DNA from: Clostridium sp. BJN0013
GTDB taxonomy: Bacteria > Bacillota > Clostridia > Clostridiales > Clostridiaceae
Length of the DNA stretch: 64,000 bases
Assembly (NCBI RefSeq): GCF_040939125.1
Contig: NZ_CP162495.1
Location: forward strand, 744,001-808,000
Direction of reading: 5' to 3'
The notes under the pieces were generated by a model. That model made no database searches and was not told the DNA's origin. It saw only the letters and a program-made list of their open reading frames with translations. Positions 37,327-46,699 of this stretch are shown piece after piece; within the stretch, counting starts at the first letter, position 1; every line of letters starts with the position of its first letter. The translations under genes and the position numbers were made by a program.

Positions 37327-39099
37327 TTGATATATGGAAATACAGAAGGCATAAGAAAGTCTATATTGGATGAATTAGAAGAAATATATGATATTAAAGT
37401 ACCTAAAGATATTGTTTGCAGTATGGAGATTGTAGAAATACTTTGCAAAAATACTATATATTTAAATAGAGAAATAAGTGTGCTTATTAATAGAAAAGGA
37501 AAGGTTTTAAATATATCAGTAGGTGACAGTAACAGTGTAAATATTGAAGTTTATACATCAGAAAATAAGCTTTCTGGAATTAGAATGATACACACTCATC
37601 CTAATGGCAATTCACAGCTTTCAAAAGTAGATATTTCAGCTTTAATAAAATTGAAATTGGATTGTATATCGGCCATAGGAGTTAATGATAGAGGACCTAC
37701 GGGTATGAGTTTAGGTTTTTTAAGTATTAAAGGAGATTCTGTTGAAAGTGAAGTCTTGGATAACCTGACTCTGGAAGAAGCTGCTAATTATAATGTATTA
37801 AGAAAGATAAATGAAATAGAAGAGTTGATAAAAAAAATATATACACTGGAGGAGTATGAAGAAAGAGCCATACTCGTAGGAACGGATAGTGAAGAGAGTT
37901 TAGATGAATTAGAAGAATTGGCTAGAGCTTGTAATGTAAAAGTTTTAGAAAAAATATTCCAAAAAAGAACTATCATAGATACAGCTTTTTATGTGGGAAA
38001 AGGAAAAGTAAGTGAGATAGGATTAATTGCTCAAATTCATAATGCCAATGTAGTGATTTTTGATGATGAAATATCTGGCTCACAGGCTAGAAATTTAGAA
38101 GAGAGTTTAAAAATAAAGATAATAGACAGAACTACATTAATACTTCACATATTTGCTACCAGGGCAAAAAGTAGAGAGAGTAAAATGCAAGTAGAGCTTG
38201 CCCAACTTAAATATAGATTAGCTAGACTTTCAGGATTTGGTATAGTTCTTTCAAGAACTGGTGGAGGTATAGGTACTAGAGGACCGGGAGAAAAAAAGCT
38301 GGAAACAGATAAAAGGCATATAAGAGAAAGAATATATGAGATTAATAGAGAATTAAAAAAGATAAAAAAAGTAAGAAAAGTACAAAGAGAAAAGAGAAAT
38401 GAAATATACAATGTATCTCTGGTTGGATACACTAATTCAGGAAAATCCACCTTGAGAAATAAGTTATGTGAAATAGCTGTGCCTAAGAAAAATATTTCAA
38501 AAGATAAAGTGTTCGAAGCAGATATGTTATTTGCCACTTTAGATACTACTACCCGTGCTGTAGAATTAAAAGATGGCAGAATAATTACAATAACTGATAC
38601 CGTAGGATTTATAAATAAACTTCCTCATGATCTTATAGAAGCCTTTAAATCTACCTTGGAAGAAGTTTATTATTCTGATTTACTGCTTCATGTGGTGGAT
38701 ATATCCTCAGAAAATGTATGTCAGCATATAGAAACAGTAGATAGGGTTTTACACCAACTTGACATAAGTGATAAACCAATACTTTTGGTATTAAATAAAA
38801 TAGATAAAGTGAAAACAAAAAAAATAAAGGATATAGAAAATACGTATAATATAGATAATATATACATATCTGCTAAATATGATATTAATTTAGAAGAACT
38901 TCTAGAAAAAATATCACATATGCTTCCCCAAAGTATAAAAAAGGTGGAATATTTAATTCCCTATACGGAACAAGCTACAGTAGCTTTTATACACAGAAAT
39001 TGTAAAATAGAACAGGAGGATTATAGGGAGCAGGGAACCTATATAAGTGCTTTGGTAGACGAAGAAGTATATAACAAGTGTAGAAAATTTATGTATTGA
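37327..39099 (+). CDS. hflX: HflX ribosome-associated GTPase with RadC/JAB-like N-terminal domain
   Basis: A 590-residue protein, longer than usual HflX (about 420-450). Residues ~1-160 form an extra domain with HTHPNGNSQLSKVD (H89, H91, S99, D102), which has the exact spacing of the RadC/JAMM motif. Then comes HflX: AFYVGKGKVSEIG, DDEISGSQARNLEE, GGGIGTRGPGEKKLE, and the G domain with GYTNSGKST, DTVGFINKLPHDLI and NKID. HflX splits stalled ribosomes after stress. The start is a TTG at 37327 without a good ribosome binding site, so the N-terminus is less certain, but the frame is closed upstream at 37291. Confidence 0.9.
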   Translation: MIYGNTEGIRKSILDELEEIYDIKVPKDIVCSMEIVEILCKNTIYLNREISVLINRKGKVLNISVGDSNSVNIEVYTSENKLSGIRMIHTHPNGNSQLSKVDISALIKLKLDCISAIGVNDRGPTGMSLGFLSIKGDSVESEVLDNLTLEEAANYNVLRKINEIEELIKKIYTLEEYEERAILVGTDSEESLDELEELARACNVKVLEKIFQKRTIIDTAFYVGKGKVSEIGLIAQIHNANVVIFDDEISGSQARNLEESLKIKIIDRTTLILHIFATRAKSRESKMQVELAQLKYRLARLSGFGIVLSRTGGGIGTRGPGEKKLETDKRHIRERIYEINRELKKIKKVRKVQREKRNEIYNVSLVGYTNSGKSTLRNKLCEIAVPKKNISKDKVFEADMLFATLDTTTRAVELKDGRIITITDTVGFINKLPHDLIEAFKSTLEEVYYSDLLLHVVDISSENVCQHIETVDRVLHQLDISDKPILLVLNKIDKVKTKKIKDIENTYNIDNIYISAKYDINLEELLEKISHMLPQSIKKVEYLIPYTEQATVAFIHRNCKIEQEDYREQGTYISALVDEEVYNKCRKFMY

Positions 39100-39179
39100 A
39101 TAGTAAACTATATTTTAAAGTCGAAATATTAAAAAAAGGTACAGTGTAAGTACAATTACTCTTCTTCAAAATCTTCCTA

Positions 39180-39209
39180 TTGTATTCTTATAAAAATATA
39201 TTATATAAT
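39180..39209 (+). promoter_or_regulatory. Possible promoter of the nucleotidyltransferase gene
   Basis: TTGTAT (39180-39185), 18-bp spacer, TATAAT (39204-39209), about 60 bp before the ATG at 39272. The local AT content makes chance matches common. Confidence 0.4.
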
Positions 39210-39271
39210 ATATAAAAATTCAGAATAATCTTTGTTTGCGGGAATTAAATTTAAAAGGAGGTTCATTTTAT

Positions 39272-40168
39272 ATGGGAAGGACTATCTTGCAATATCAAAA
39301 AGCTTTTAACAGTGCTATTGATAGATTTAAAGCTAATAAATCAGTTCTTGCAGTTATGGTCTTTGGAAGTATGATTAGTGGAGACTTGTGGGATGAATCA
39401 GATATTGATTTGCTTGTAGTATTTGATAATAAGAGAACTGGTTTAAAAGACATATATACAGAAGAAAAGGGGATACCAATCCATATTAAACTTATGAGTA
39501 AGAGTAATTTTTTGCAATCTTCCAAAGAAGACTTAAAGGGAGGCTTTATCCATAGAATAGTATCTTCTTCCAGATTAGTATTTTCAAAGGACATGGAAAT
39601 AACATCTAAATATGATGTGGGAAGATATTATCCTGATCTGGATAGAGAGAGATGGAACATGGTATACCTTGGAGAATTATTTAAAAATATGGGAGTATGT
39701 AAAAAGTATCTTCAAAATGATGTTATATATACATCTTATATTGCAGCAGTACGTTCTGTGGAAGAATTCTCAAAGTTATATGTAAATTCCTCGGGACATA
39801 TGATAAGTAAAGATGCGGTAACTATTGCTATGAATTTAAATAATAGCTTTAGAAAATGTGTAGAGGAATTATTCTTTAGTAAATTGGATGTAGCTGAAGC
39901 TATAAATGACATTATGGATTATTTTAAAAAATATATAGATAAGAATATAAGAAATATTACAAAAGTACTTTTAAATTATATGAGAGAAAAGGATTCTTTT
40001 TTAAGTTCCGAAGATATAAAAAATGATAGATTATTTTATAATTATGACATAAATATGGAAGAAATATTAAATAGTTTATGGCAGAAAAATTTACTTAAGA
40101 AGGATACAAGAGACTATAAGATGAAGGATGGAACTACCTTAGCTAAAGAAAATGTGTATTTTATGTAA
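39272..40168 (+). CDS. Nucleotidyltransferase-domain protein
   Basis: A 298-residue protein. The N-terminal pol-beta type fold has VMVFGSMISGDLWDESDIDL followed by LVVF, that is the GS-x(n)-DxD metal motif. A central helical part (YIAAVRSVEEFSKLYV) resembles HEPN-like or substrate-binding domains of such proteins, and the C-terminal ~70 residues look like a winged helix. The RBS AGGAGG and ATG at 39272 are preferred over an ATG at 39236. Kantamycin-type or toxin-antitoxin type substrates are possible; I cannot choose. No partner antitoxin gene is adjacent. Confidence 0.7.
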   Translation: MGRTILQYQKAFNSAIDRFKANKSVLAVMVFGSMISGDLWDESDIDLLVVFDNKRTGLKDIYTEEKGIPIHIKLMSKSNFLQSSKEDLKGGFIHRIVSSSRLVFSKDMEITSKYDVGRYYPDLDRERWNMVYLGELFKNMGVCKKYLQNDVIYTSYIAAVRSVEEFSKLYVNSSGHMISKDAVTIAMNLNNSFRKCVEELFFSKLDVAEAINDIMDYFKKYIDKNIRNITKVLLNYMREKDSFLSSEDIKNDRLFYNYDINMEEILNSLWQKNLLKKDTRDYKMKDGTTLAKENVYFM

Positions 40169-40224
40169 TTATTGACGCTAATTAATAAAAGTATTTTTAT
40201 AAATATAGATTAAGGTTTTGGGGG

Positions 40225-41646
40225 GTGAAATTTATTTTAAATAAATATTTTGTAGATCTAAATAAGGGAGAAATACCCAAATATTTATTAATAAAAAAAC
40301 ACATAAAAAGATTAATTGATACCAATATAGTAGAGGATAGAGAAAGATTGCCTTCCATAAGAAAGTTAGCTCAGTTTTTGAATGTAAATAATATTACAGT
40401 AATAAATGCCTATAAAAGGCTTCAAGCTGAGGGATATGCAATTCAAAAAATAGGAAGTGGAACTTACGCCAAAAAAAAAGACATACATAAAAATTTTAAT
40501 AGAGAATATTCTAAGGCTCTAAAAAAAATATTTAATAAAGAAACAGTAGATTATATAGATTTTACAGGAGAAACCCCCAGTGGGGAATTTTTCCAGATAG
40601 ATTTTTTTAAGGATGTTTTAAATGAAGTATTGGATAGAGATGGAGCTAAAGCCCTGATTTGTCAGGAATATCTAGGATATGAAGGTCTTAGAAATAGTAT
40701 AAGTAGTGTTTTCTGGAATAAAAATGTGGATAAAGAAGACATACTTATAATTTCCGGGGCACAGCAGGGTATAGATTTGGTTTCAAAAGCAATATTGAAT
40801 ATAAATGATAGTGTAATAGTGGAAAAGCCGACTTACAGTGGAGCCTTATCTGTATTTAAATGGAGAAGAACGGAGATTTTTGAAGTACCTGTTGAAAAAG
40901 ATGGTATTGACATGGACAAGTTTGAAAAAATACTTAAAAAAAATAATATAAAATGTTTTTATACCATGAGTTATTTTCAGAATCCTACAGGAATAAGCTG
41001 CAGTAATTATAAAAAAATACAAATATTGAAATTGGCACAAATATATGATTTCTATATAATAGAAGATGATTATCTGTCAGAATTAATCTATGATAATAGT
41101 ATAAAGTATAATAGCTTTAAAAGTTTAGATAATAATGATAGGGTGGTATATATAAAAAGTTTTTCAAAAATATTTTTACCCGGTATAAGAATTGGATATT
41201 TAATACCTCCTAAAGTATTTAAGGAGAGTATTCAAAATTCTAAAATTAATACGGATATATCTACATCTAGTATTATGCAGAGAGCTTTAGACTTATATAT
41301 TAGAAAGGGGTTGTGGAAAAATTATATAGAAACTTTAAATTGTGCCTATAAAAAAAGATATATTTACATGGAAAAGTGTATATTAAAGTATTTGGGAGAT
41401 AAAGTAGAATTTGTAAAACCAGGGGGAGGATTACACTTTTATTTAAAAATTAAGGAAGATATAAAATTAAATTCTGTAGATATTTTTAGACAGGGAAAAG
41501 ATAGGGGAATTTTAATTACTCCCGGACTTTTATTTTATAAAAACGCTTTAGAGGGGAAAAATTATTTTAAGATAAGTTTTTCTCATACAAATGAAGAAGA
41601 AATAGAATATGGAATAAAAATATTAAGTGAAATCATGATTGCATAA
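40225..41646 (+). CDS. MocR/PdxR-type regulator (GntR HTH fused to aminotransferase)
   Basis: A 473-residue fusion. Residues ~1-80 form a GntR winged helix (RERLPSIRKLAQFLNVNNIT, AYKRLQAEGY, GSGTYAKKK). The rest is a fold-type I aminotransferase domain with NPTGISCSNYKK, EDDYLSEL, and the PLP lysine in YIKSFSKIFLPGIRIGYL. MocR proteins sense PLP or amino acids and control nearby genes for vitamin B6, GABA or transporters; no such target is adjacent here. The start is GTG in GGGGGTGAAA. Confidence 0.88.
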   Translation: MKFILNKYFVDLNKGEIPKYLLIKKHIKRLIDTNIVEDRERLPSIRKLAQFLNVNNITVINAYKRLQAEGYAIQKIGSGTYAKKKDIHKNFNREYSKALKKIFNKETVDYIDFTGETPSGEFFQIDFFKDVLNEVLDRDGAKALICQEYLGYEGLRNSISSVFWNKNVDKEDILIISGAQQGIDLVSKAILNINDSVIVEKPTYSGALSVFKWRRTEIFEVPVEKDGIDMDKFEKILKKNNIKCFYTMSYFQNPTGISCSNYKKIQILKLAQIYDFYIIEDDYLSELIYDNSIKYNSFKSLDNNDRVVYIKSFSKIFLPGIRIGYLIPPKVFKESIQNSKINTDISTSSIMQRALDLYIRKGLWKNYIETLNCAYKKRYIYMEKCILKYLGDKVEFVKPGGGLHFYLKIKEDIKLNSVDIFRQGKDRGILITPGLLFYKNALEGKNYFKISFSHTNEEEIEYGIKILSEIMIA

Positions 41647-41662
41647 CATTTAATTTTGCATT

Positions 41663-41676
41663 GTGAACTGTGAATT
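41663..41676 (+). repeat. Short heptanucleotide repeat
   Basis: Two units, GTGAACT and GTGAATT, between the MocR and YigZ genes; the same pair order occurs at 31122. Confidence 0.6.
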
Positions 41677-41707
41677 GTTTAAAGGGTATTGGAAAGGTGG
41701 GTTATTC

Positions 41708-42352
41708 ATGAGCTATTTTACAGTGAAAGATGAGGCTAATTCTAGAGTTGAAGAAAAAAAATCTGTATTTATAGGTAATATAAAAAGAGTCTGTACAGAA
41801 AATGATGCTAAAAAATTTATAAGCAGAATAAAATCAGAAAACTCCAAGGCATCTCATAATGTGTATGCTTATGTAATTGGACAAAAAATGAATATACAAA
41901 GGTACAGTGATGATGGAGAACCTCAGGGAACTGCAGGAATACCTATATTAGAAATAATAAAACAGCATAAGATAACAGATGTGGCTGTAGTTGTTACAAG
42001 ATATTTTGGAGGTACATTGCTTGGTAAAGCGGGGCTAATTAAAGCCTACTCAAAAGCTGCAGTCTCAGCAATTGACCAGGGTAAAATAGTAGAAAAAGTA
42101 CAGGGCTCCTCTGTAGATATGTTTATAGATTATTATAATTTGGGTAAATTACAGTATATGTTTGAACAAAAATCAGTTTATGTAGAAAATGTAGAATATG
42201 CCGATAAGGTTAAAGTATCCATAAACTGTGTTATAGAAGATGTAGATAAATTAATAAATGAAATTATAGAAGTTACAAATGGAAAGTGTGAAGTAATAGT
42301 TGGTGATGAAGAATTTTATTTTAAAATGGATAATAGACTTATCAAGGAATAA
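41708..42352 (+). CDS. YigZ/IMPACT family protein
   Basis: A 214-residue protein: the N-terminal UPF0029 domain has EEKKSVFIGNIKRV, YSDDGEPQGTAGIPIL and VVVTRYFGGTLLGKAGLIKA, all hallmarks; the C-terminal ~70 residues are the DUF1949 domain. Eukaryotic IMPACT regulates Gcn2; the bacterial role is not settled, with links to translation proposed. AAAGGTGG before the ATG at 41708 decides the start, although the frame is open from 41663. Confidence 0.9.
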   Translation: MSYFTVKDEANSRVEEKKSVFIGNIKRVCTENDAKKFISRIKSENSKASHNVYAYVIGQKMNIQRYSDDGEPQGTAGIPILEIIKQHKITDVAVVVTRYFGGTLLGKAGLIKAYSKAAVSAIDQGKIVEKVQGSSVDMFIDYYNLGKLQYMFEQKSVYVENVEYADKVKVSINCVIEDVDKLINEIIEVTNGKCEVIVGDEEFYFKMDNRLIKE

Positions 42353-42394
42353 TTTTTGAAGTAGTTGACTGAGAGCTGAATTAGATAATTAAAT

Positions 42395-42424
42395 TTGTAT
42401 ATAATTATGTTTATATGATATAAT
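42395..42424 (+). promoter_or_regulatory. Possible promoter of yebC
   Basis: TTGTAT (42395-42400), 18-bp spacer, TATAAT (42419-42424), 45 bp before the yebC ATG. Confidence 0.5.
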
Positions 42425-42468
42425 ACCTTCGGATAAATAAGTAACACCGCAGTTAGGGGGAAATTTAT

Positions 42469-43209
42469 ATGTCAGGACATTCAAAATGGCATAATATACA
42501 GGCAAAAAAGGGTAAAGCAGATGCGATAAAAGGTAAGATATTTACTAAAATAGGAAAAGAGTTGGCTATTGCAGCTAAAGATGGGGGATCGAATCTAGAT
42601 AACAATGCTAAACTAAGAGACATTGTAGCAAAGGCTAGGTCCAATAATATGCCCCAGGATACAATTAACAGGGCCATTAAAAAAGGTGCAGGAGAAATGG
42701 AAGGGGTAAATTATGAAGAAATAATTTATGAAGGATATGGCTCAAATGGAGTAGCAGTAATAGTTAAGGCTTTAACAGATAATAAAAACAGAACAGCAGG
42801 TAATGTAAGGAGTATATTTTCAAAGCAAGGTGGAAATTTAGGAGCTAATGGCTGTGTATCATGGATGTTCCAAACTAAAGGTGAATTAGTAGTAGAAAGA
42901 AAAGATGATATGGATGAAGATGAAATTATGATGCAGGCATTGGATGCAGGTGCAGAGGATTTTAATACTGAAGAGGAAGTATTTGAAATAATTACAAGCG
43001 TAGAAGATTTTGGAAGTGTGCGAGAAAAATTGGAGAATGAGGGTCTTGAATTTATATCAGCAGAAATTACAATGATACCGGATAATACAGTAGCTGTTGA
43101 TATGGATGCTGCAGGAAAAGTTCAAAAACTTATAGATAAGCTGGAAGATGATGACGATGTTCAAAATGTCTATCATAATGCAGATTTTCCAGATGAATTT
43201 GAAGAATAA
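42469..43209 (+). CDS. yebC: YebC/TACO1 family protein
   Basis: A 246-residue protein starting [20 protein letters not shown], with [45 protein letters not shown] and CVSWMF. The family has been described as a transcription regulator (PmpR) and more recently as a translation factor that helps ribosomes past difficult stretches. GTTAGGGGG precedes the ATG. A terminator follows. Confidence 0.94.
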   Translation: MSGHSKWHNIQAKKGKADAIKGKIFTKIGKELAIAAKDGGSNLDNNAKLRDIVAKARSNNMPQDTINRAIKKGAGEMEGVNYEEIIYEGYGSNGVAVIVKALTDNKNRTAGNVRSIFSKQGGNLGANGCVSWMFQTKGELVVERKDDMDEDEIMMQALDAGAEDFNTEEEVFEIITSVEDFGSVREKLENEGLEFISAEITMIPDNTVAVDMDAAGKVQKLIDKLEDDDDVQNVYHNADFPDEFEE

Positions 43210-43228
43210 AATACATATGTCAGCTGTA

Positions 43229-43262
43229 AAAAAGGACGTTTTTAAAAGACGTCTTTTTTTAT
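43229..43262 (+). terminator. Terminator after yebC
   Basis: An A-rich left arm ending GGACGT faces ACGTC followed by TTTTTTATTTT, giving a hairpin with a T tract. Confidence 0.8.
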
Positions 43263-43351
43263 TTTAGGGAATATAGAAATGAATTAATGGAGAAAATAGA
43301 TCTATTTTAAGTTGATATTTTTTAAAATGTTGATGGAGGAATGGATCGATT

Positions 43352-44176
43352 ATGAAGAAAATAATAACATTCATTGCTACCTTTATACTAATAATAGGTA
43401 TAAATAATATAGCTTCTGCAGGTCATGAAAAATACGAGGTACATTTTTTGAATGTAGGTCAGGGTGACTGCATTTTAGTAAAAGCACATGACAAAAGCTA
43501 TTTGATAGATACAGGGAGTGCATATTATAGTAAAAAAGTGATAAAATATTTAGATTCAAATAAGATAAATAAAATAGAAGGTATAATATTAACCCACTAC
43601 CATAGTGATCATTACGGTGGCATAATAAAAATAGCACAATGTAAAAAGGTAGGCAAGGTATATTTGCCGGGGCATGAAAGTTCTATGAAATATATTATAA
43701 GGGGTAAATTAATTAATATGGGAACTCCTGTGGAATACATAGGTGAAGGCTGGCGTCTAAAATCACAGGGTATAGATCTTGAAGCTATTGCACCCTTGCA
43801 TGAAGATAATAATATAGAAAATAATAATTCCATTGTATTACAGGGAAATATAGGTCAGCTTGATTATCTGTTTGCTGGGGATTGCGAAAAAAGTGAAGAA
43901 CAGAGTATGATAGATTCAGGAAAGATTAGAAAATGTGATGTACTAAAAGTTCCCCATCATGGAATTCATACAAGTACTCTTGGCGAATTTTTAGAAAAAA
44001 CAAATCCCAAAGTGGCCATTATAACGAGTAATAAAAGTACTCCGAATAAGACAATAGAAGATAGACTGGTAAATAGGGGAATTACAGTTTGGAGAACAGA
44101 CAAGCAAGGGAATATATTTATTAAAAATAAAATTTTATATTGTGATAGAAATTATACTAGTATAAAGTTAAAATAA
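43352..44176 (+). CDS. Secreted ComEC-like metallo-beta-lactamase-fold hydrolase
   Basis: A 274-residue protein with a signal peptide (KKIITFIATFILIIGINNIA, cleavage near ASA). The mature part is the ComEC C-terminal-type MBL domain: HFLNVGQGDCILVKA, LIDTGS, LTHYHSDHYGG (metal motif), FAGDCEKSEEQ, and VPHHGIHTST. Full ComEC carries membrane channel segments that are absent here. Stand-alone secreted forms are thought to be nucleases or phosphodiesterases; the substrate is unknown. Confidence 0.85.
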   Translation: MKKIITFIATFILIIGINNIASAGHEKYEVHFLNVGQGDCILVKAHDKSYLIDTGSAYYSKKVIKYLDSNKINKIEGIILTHYHSDHYGGIIKIAQCKKVGKVYLPGHESSMKYIIRGKLINMGTPVEYIGEGWRLKSQGIDLEAIAPLHEDNNIENNNSIVLQGNIGQLDYLFAGDCEKSEEQSMIDSGKIRKCDVLKVPHHGIHTSTLGEFLEKTNPKVAIITSNKSTPNKTIEDRLVNRGITVWRTDKQGNIFIKNKILYCDRNYTSIKLK

Positions 44177-44228
44177 TATGTATAATTTTACAATGAATTG
44201 TCCATAATATTCAAAAAGGAGGGATATT

Positions 44229-44831
44229 ATGGATAGAAGAAAATTGCGTACTGTAATATTAGTTATTTTTACTATTTTAATTTTTGGTTTAAGTTGTTAT
44301 ATATGTGTGACAGGATTTCAAAATGCCAACATGAAAAAGGAATTGCTTCAAGTGAAAGAAAAAAATAAGGAAAGTGGTACTGTAAAAACAAATTCTAATG
44401 TAGCTACTACTGTTTCTGATAAGGCAAAAGTTATATTTAAAATCAAATATGATAAAAGTGGAGAGTACCAGATAGAAAAAGAAGAATCAGCAAAAGAACT
44501 GTCTGGAAAGAGTAAAAATGAAGTTGAAGCCACCTATAAAAGTGCAGGCTACAAAATAGAAAAATTTAATACGGAAGAAGTAATACTGGTAAAAGAAGTG
44601 GATAAGTATGTTCCGAATAAATATGTACTGGGTATAAAAAATGGCTTTATTGCTATATATAAGACAGATAAAGAGGGGAATATGTTCATAGAAAATGAAA
44701 ATACGGATATAACTGATATAAAAACAAAAAAATTAAAAGAACAAGATATCAAACTTTTAACTAAAGGAGATAAGTATTTTCAGTGTAATACTAGAGAAGA
44801 AGCACAGTCACGCCTGGAAGACTATGAATAA
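44229..44831 (+). CDS. Membrane-anchored protein with BofC-like C-terminal domain
   Basis: A 200-residue protein: N-terminal membrane anchor (residues ~8-30), a Lys/Ser-rich linker, then a domain whose last ~70 residues (KYVLGIKNGFIAIYKTDKEG, then LKEQDIKLLTKGDKYFQCNT, EEAQSRLEDYE) resemble the C-terminal domain of BofC, a sporulation checkpoint protein of Bacillus. The similarity is by eye and partial. RBS AAAGGAGGG. The terminator hairpin overlaps its last codons. Confidence 0.65.
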   Translation: MDRRKLRTVILVIFTILIFGLSCYICVTGFQNANMKKELLQVKEKNKESGTVKTNSNVATTVSDKAKVIFKIKYDKSGEYQIEKEESAKELSGKSKNEVEATYKSAGYKIEKFNTEEVILVKEVDKYVPNKYVLGIKNGFIAIYKTDKEGNMFIENENTDITDIKTKKLKEQDIKLLTKGDKYFQCNTREEAQSRLEDYE

Positions 44832-44856
44832 TAGTAGCTTCCAGGGCTTTTTCTGA
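44813..44856 (+). terminator. Terminator overlapping the BofC-like stop codon
   Basis: CCTGGAAG (44813-44820, coding) pairs with CTTCCAGG (44838-44845), followed by GCTTTTTCTGATTTTT. Confidence 0.8.
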
Positions 44857-45003
44857 TTTTTACTTAATGATATAATTATTATGTTATAAAATTTGGGACG
44901 AACCCTAATTTTAAAATATTTCCTTGAACTAAATTATTTTCCGTGATAAAGTAATATGTGTTATTTTGAAATTAAACAGTTCAGATTTTGGAGGAGTTTG
45001 TAA

Positions 45004-45594
45004 ATGTATGAGTATATAAAAGGCATATATAAAGGGGTAGTTAAGGATTATATAGTAGTTGAAAACAACGGTATAGGATATAAGATAAATACCTCTGGAA
45101 GTACTATTGCTAAAACTCCAAAAATAGATGAAAATATAACTTTATATCTTCAGCAAATAGTAAGAGAAGATTTTATAGGATTATATGGATTTTTAACAAA
45201 AGAAGAGATTAATATGTTCAATCTTCTTCTTACTATAAATGGCATAGGAGCAAAAGCGGCGCTTTCTCTCTTATCTATGTGTAGTGTTAATAATTTAAAA
45301 TATGCTATAATATCTGGAGATGAAAAAAATTTAGTAAGAGCTCCAGGGGTAGGAAAGAAAACTGCACAGAGAATTATATTGGAACTTAAAGATAAAATAA
45401 AAACAGAAGAAATTATAAATAATGAAAAAGATTATAGACAAGTTAATTCAGAAGAACAGACGACGGAAGTTTTAGAAGCACTTATAGCCCTTGGATATTC
45501 CGAAAAAGAAGCAGCTAGGGCTGTGGCTTTTATAGATACTAATGATTCTATTGAATCAATGATAAAAAATGCTTTGAAATTTTTAATGAATTAG
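45004..45594 (+). CDS. ruvA: Holliday junction branch migration protein RuvA
   Basis: A 196-residue protein. Domain I starts MYEYIKGIYKGVVKDYIVVE and has REDFIGLYGF; the helix-hairpin-helix motifs are LTINGIGAKAALSLLS and APGVGKKTAQRIILELKDK; domain III ends with EVLEALIALGYSEKEAARAV. It binds the four-way junction and loads RuvB. RBS GGAGG. The ruvB gene starts 14 bp after the stop. Confidence 0.96.
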   Translation: MYEYIKGIYKGVVKDYIVVENNGIGYKINTSGSTIAKTPKIDENITLYLQQIVREDFIGLYGFLTKEEINMFNLLLTINGIGAKAALSLLSMCSVNNLKYAIISGDEKNLVRAPGVGKKTAQRIILELKDKIKTEEIINNEKDYRQVNSEEQTTEVLEALIALGYSEKEAARAVAFIDTNDSIESMIKNALKFLMN

Positions 45595-45608
45595 GTTAGG
45601 TGATGGGT

Positions 45609-46652
45609 ATGGAAGATAGAATAGTTACTCCACTTAATATTAAAGGCGATGCAGAAGGTGAGTACAGTTTAAGACCTAAAAGCCTCAGTGAATATATTGG
45701 ACAGAGAAAAGTGAAAGAAAAATTAAAAATATTTATAGAGGCTGCTAAAAATAGAAAAGAAGCTCTGGATCATGTACTGTTTTATGGTCCCCCAGGGCTT
45801 GGCAAAACTACACTAGCTAATATAATTGCTTTGGAGATGGGAGGTAATTTAAAAATTACCTCAGGACCTGCTATAGAAAGGGCAGGGGACTTAGCTGCAA
45901 TACTTACCAGCCTTGATGACAGGGATGTGCTTTTTATAGATGAAATACACAGATTAAATAGAAGTGTAGAGGAAATACTGTATCCAGCTATGGAAGATTA
46001 TGCCCTCGATATAGTTATAGGAAAGGGAGCAGCCACCAAGTCCATAAGATTGGATTTACCTAGATTTACCCTTATAGGAGCTACTACAAGGGTAGGACTT
46101 TTGACTGCTCCTTTAAGAGATAGATTTGGCGTTTTATGTCCTATGGATTTTTATGAACAGGATGAGTTAAGTCAAATTATAGTTAGATCCTGTAGTATAC
46201 TCCAAGTAAAAATAGAGCCGGAGGCTGCAGTGGAGATAGGAAAGAGATCCCGGGGAACTCCAAGGATTGCCAATAGACTTTTAAAAAGGGTAAGAGATTA
46301 TTCTGAAGTTAAAGGTAATGGAATAATAGATTTAAAAACCAGCAAGGCAGCATTGGAACTGTTGGAAGTGGATAGAGAAGGATTTGACAGTATAGATAAT
46401 AAAATATTAAGAGCCATTATAGATAACTTTAATGGAGGACCTGTGGGCATAGAAACACTTGCTTACTTTATAGGAGAGGAACTGGATACTATAGAAGATG
46501 TATATGAGCCTTATCTGCTTCAAAGGGGATTTATAATTAGAACTCCCAGAGGGAGAGTTGCCTCTGACAGTGCTTACAGGCACTTTAATAAAACCAGGAA
46601 AAGTAGTAATAAAAATTTTAAACAGTCATCTCTATTTGAGGACGAGGTATAA
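45609..46652 (+). CDS. ruvB: Holliday junction helicase RuvB
   Basis: A 347-residue AAA+ ATPase. Motifs: [19 protein letters not shown], Walker [12 protein letters not shown], Walker [15 protein letters not shown], sensor 1 GATTRVG, arginine finger region LRDRFG, and the C-terminal winged helix ending RTPRGRVAS. It drives branch migration with RuvA. Starts at GTG 45600 and ATG 45603 are in frame; AGGTG spacing favours the ATG at 45609. No ruvC is present, as is usual for Firmicutes, which use RecU or others. Confidence 0.96.
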   Translation: MEDRIVTPLNIKGDAEGEYSLRPKSLSEYIGQRKVKEKLKIFIEAAKNRKEALDHVLFYGPPGLGKTTLANIIALEMGGNLKITSGPAIERAGDLAAILTSLDDRDVLFIDEIHRLNRSVEEILYPAMEDYALDIVIGKGAATKSIRLDLPRFTLIGATTRVGLLTAPLRDRFGVLCPMDFYEQDELSQIIVRSCSILQVKIEPEAAVEIGKRSRGTPRIANRLLKRVRDYSEVKGNGIIDLKTSKAALELLEVDREGFDSIDNKILRAIIDNFNGGPVGIETLAYFIGEELDTIEDVYEPYLLQRGFIIRTPRGRVASDSAYRHFNKTRKSSNKNFKQSSLFEDEV

Positions 46653-46699
46653 CTTAATGTATTAAAAATATTACATAAGATGAAATGGAGTGAAGCTTA

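Noticed and set aside
38145-38537. 130-codon open frame on the minus strand inside hflX
   Set aside because: Antisense to the well-conserved G domain of HflX, with no sign of an independent gene.
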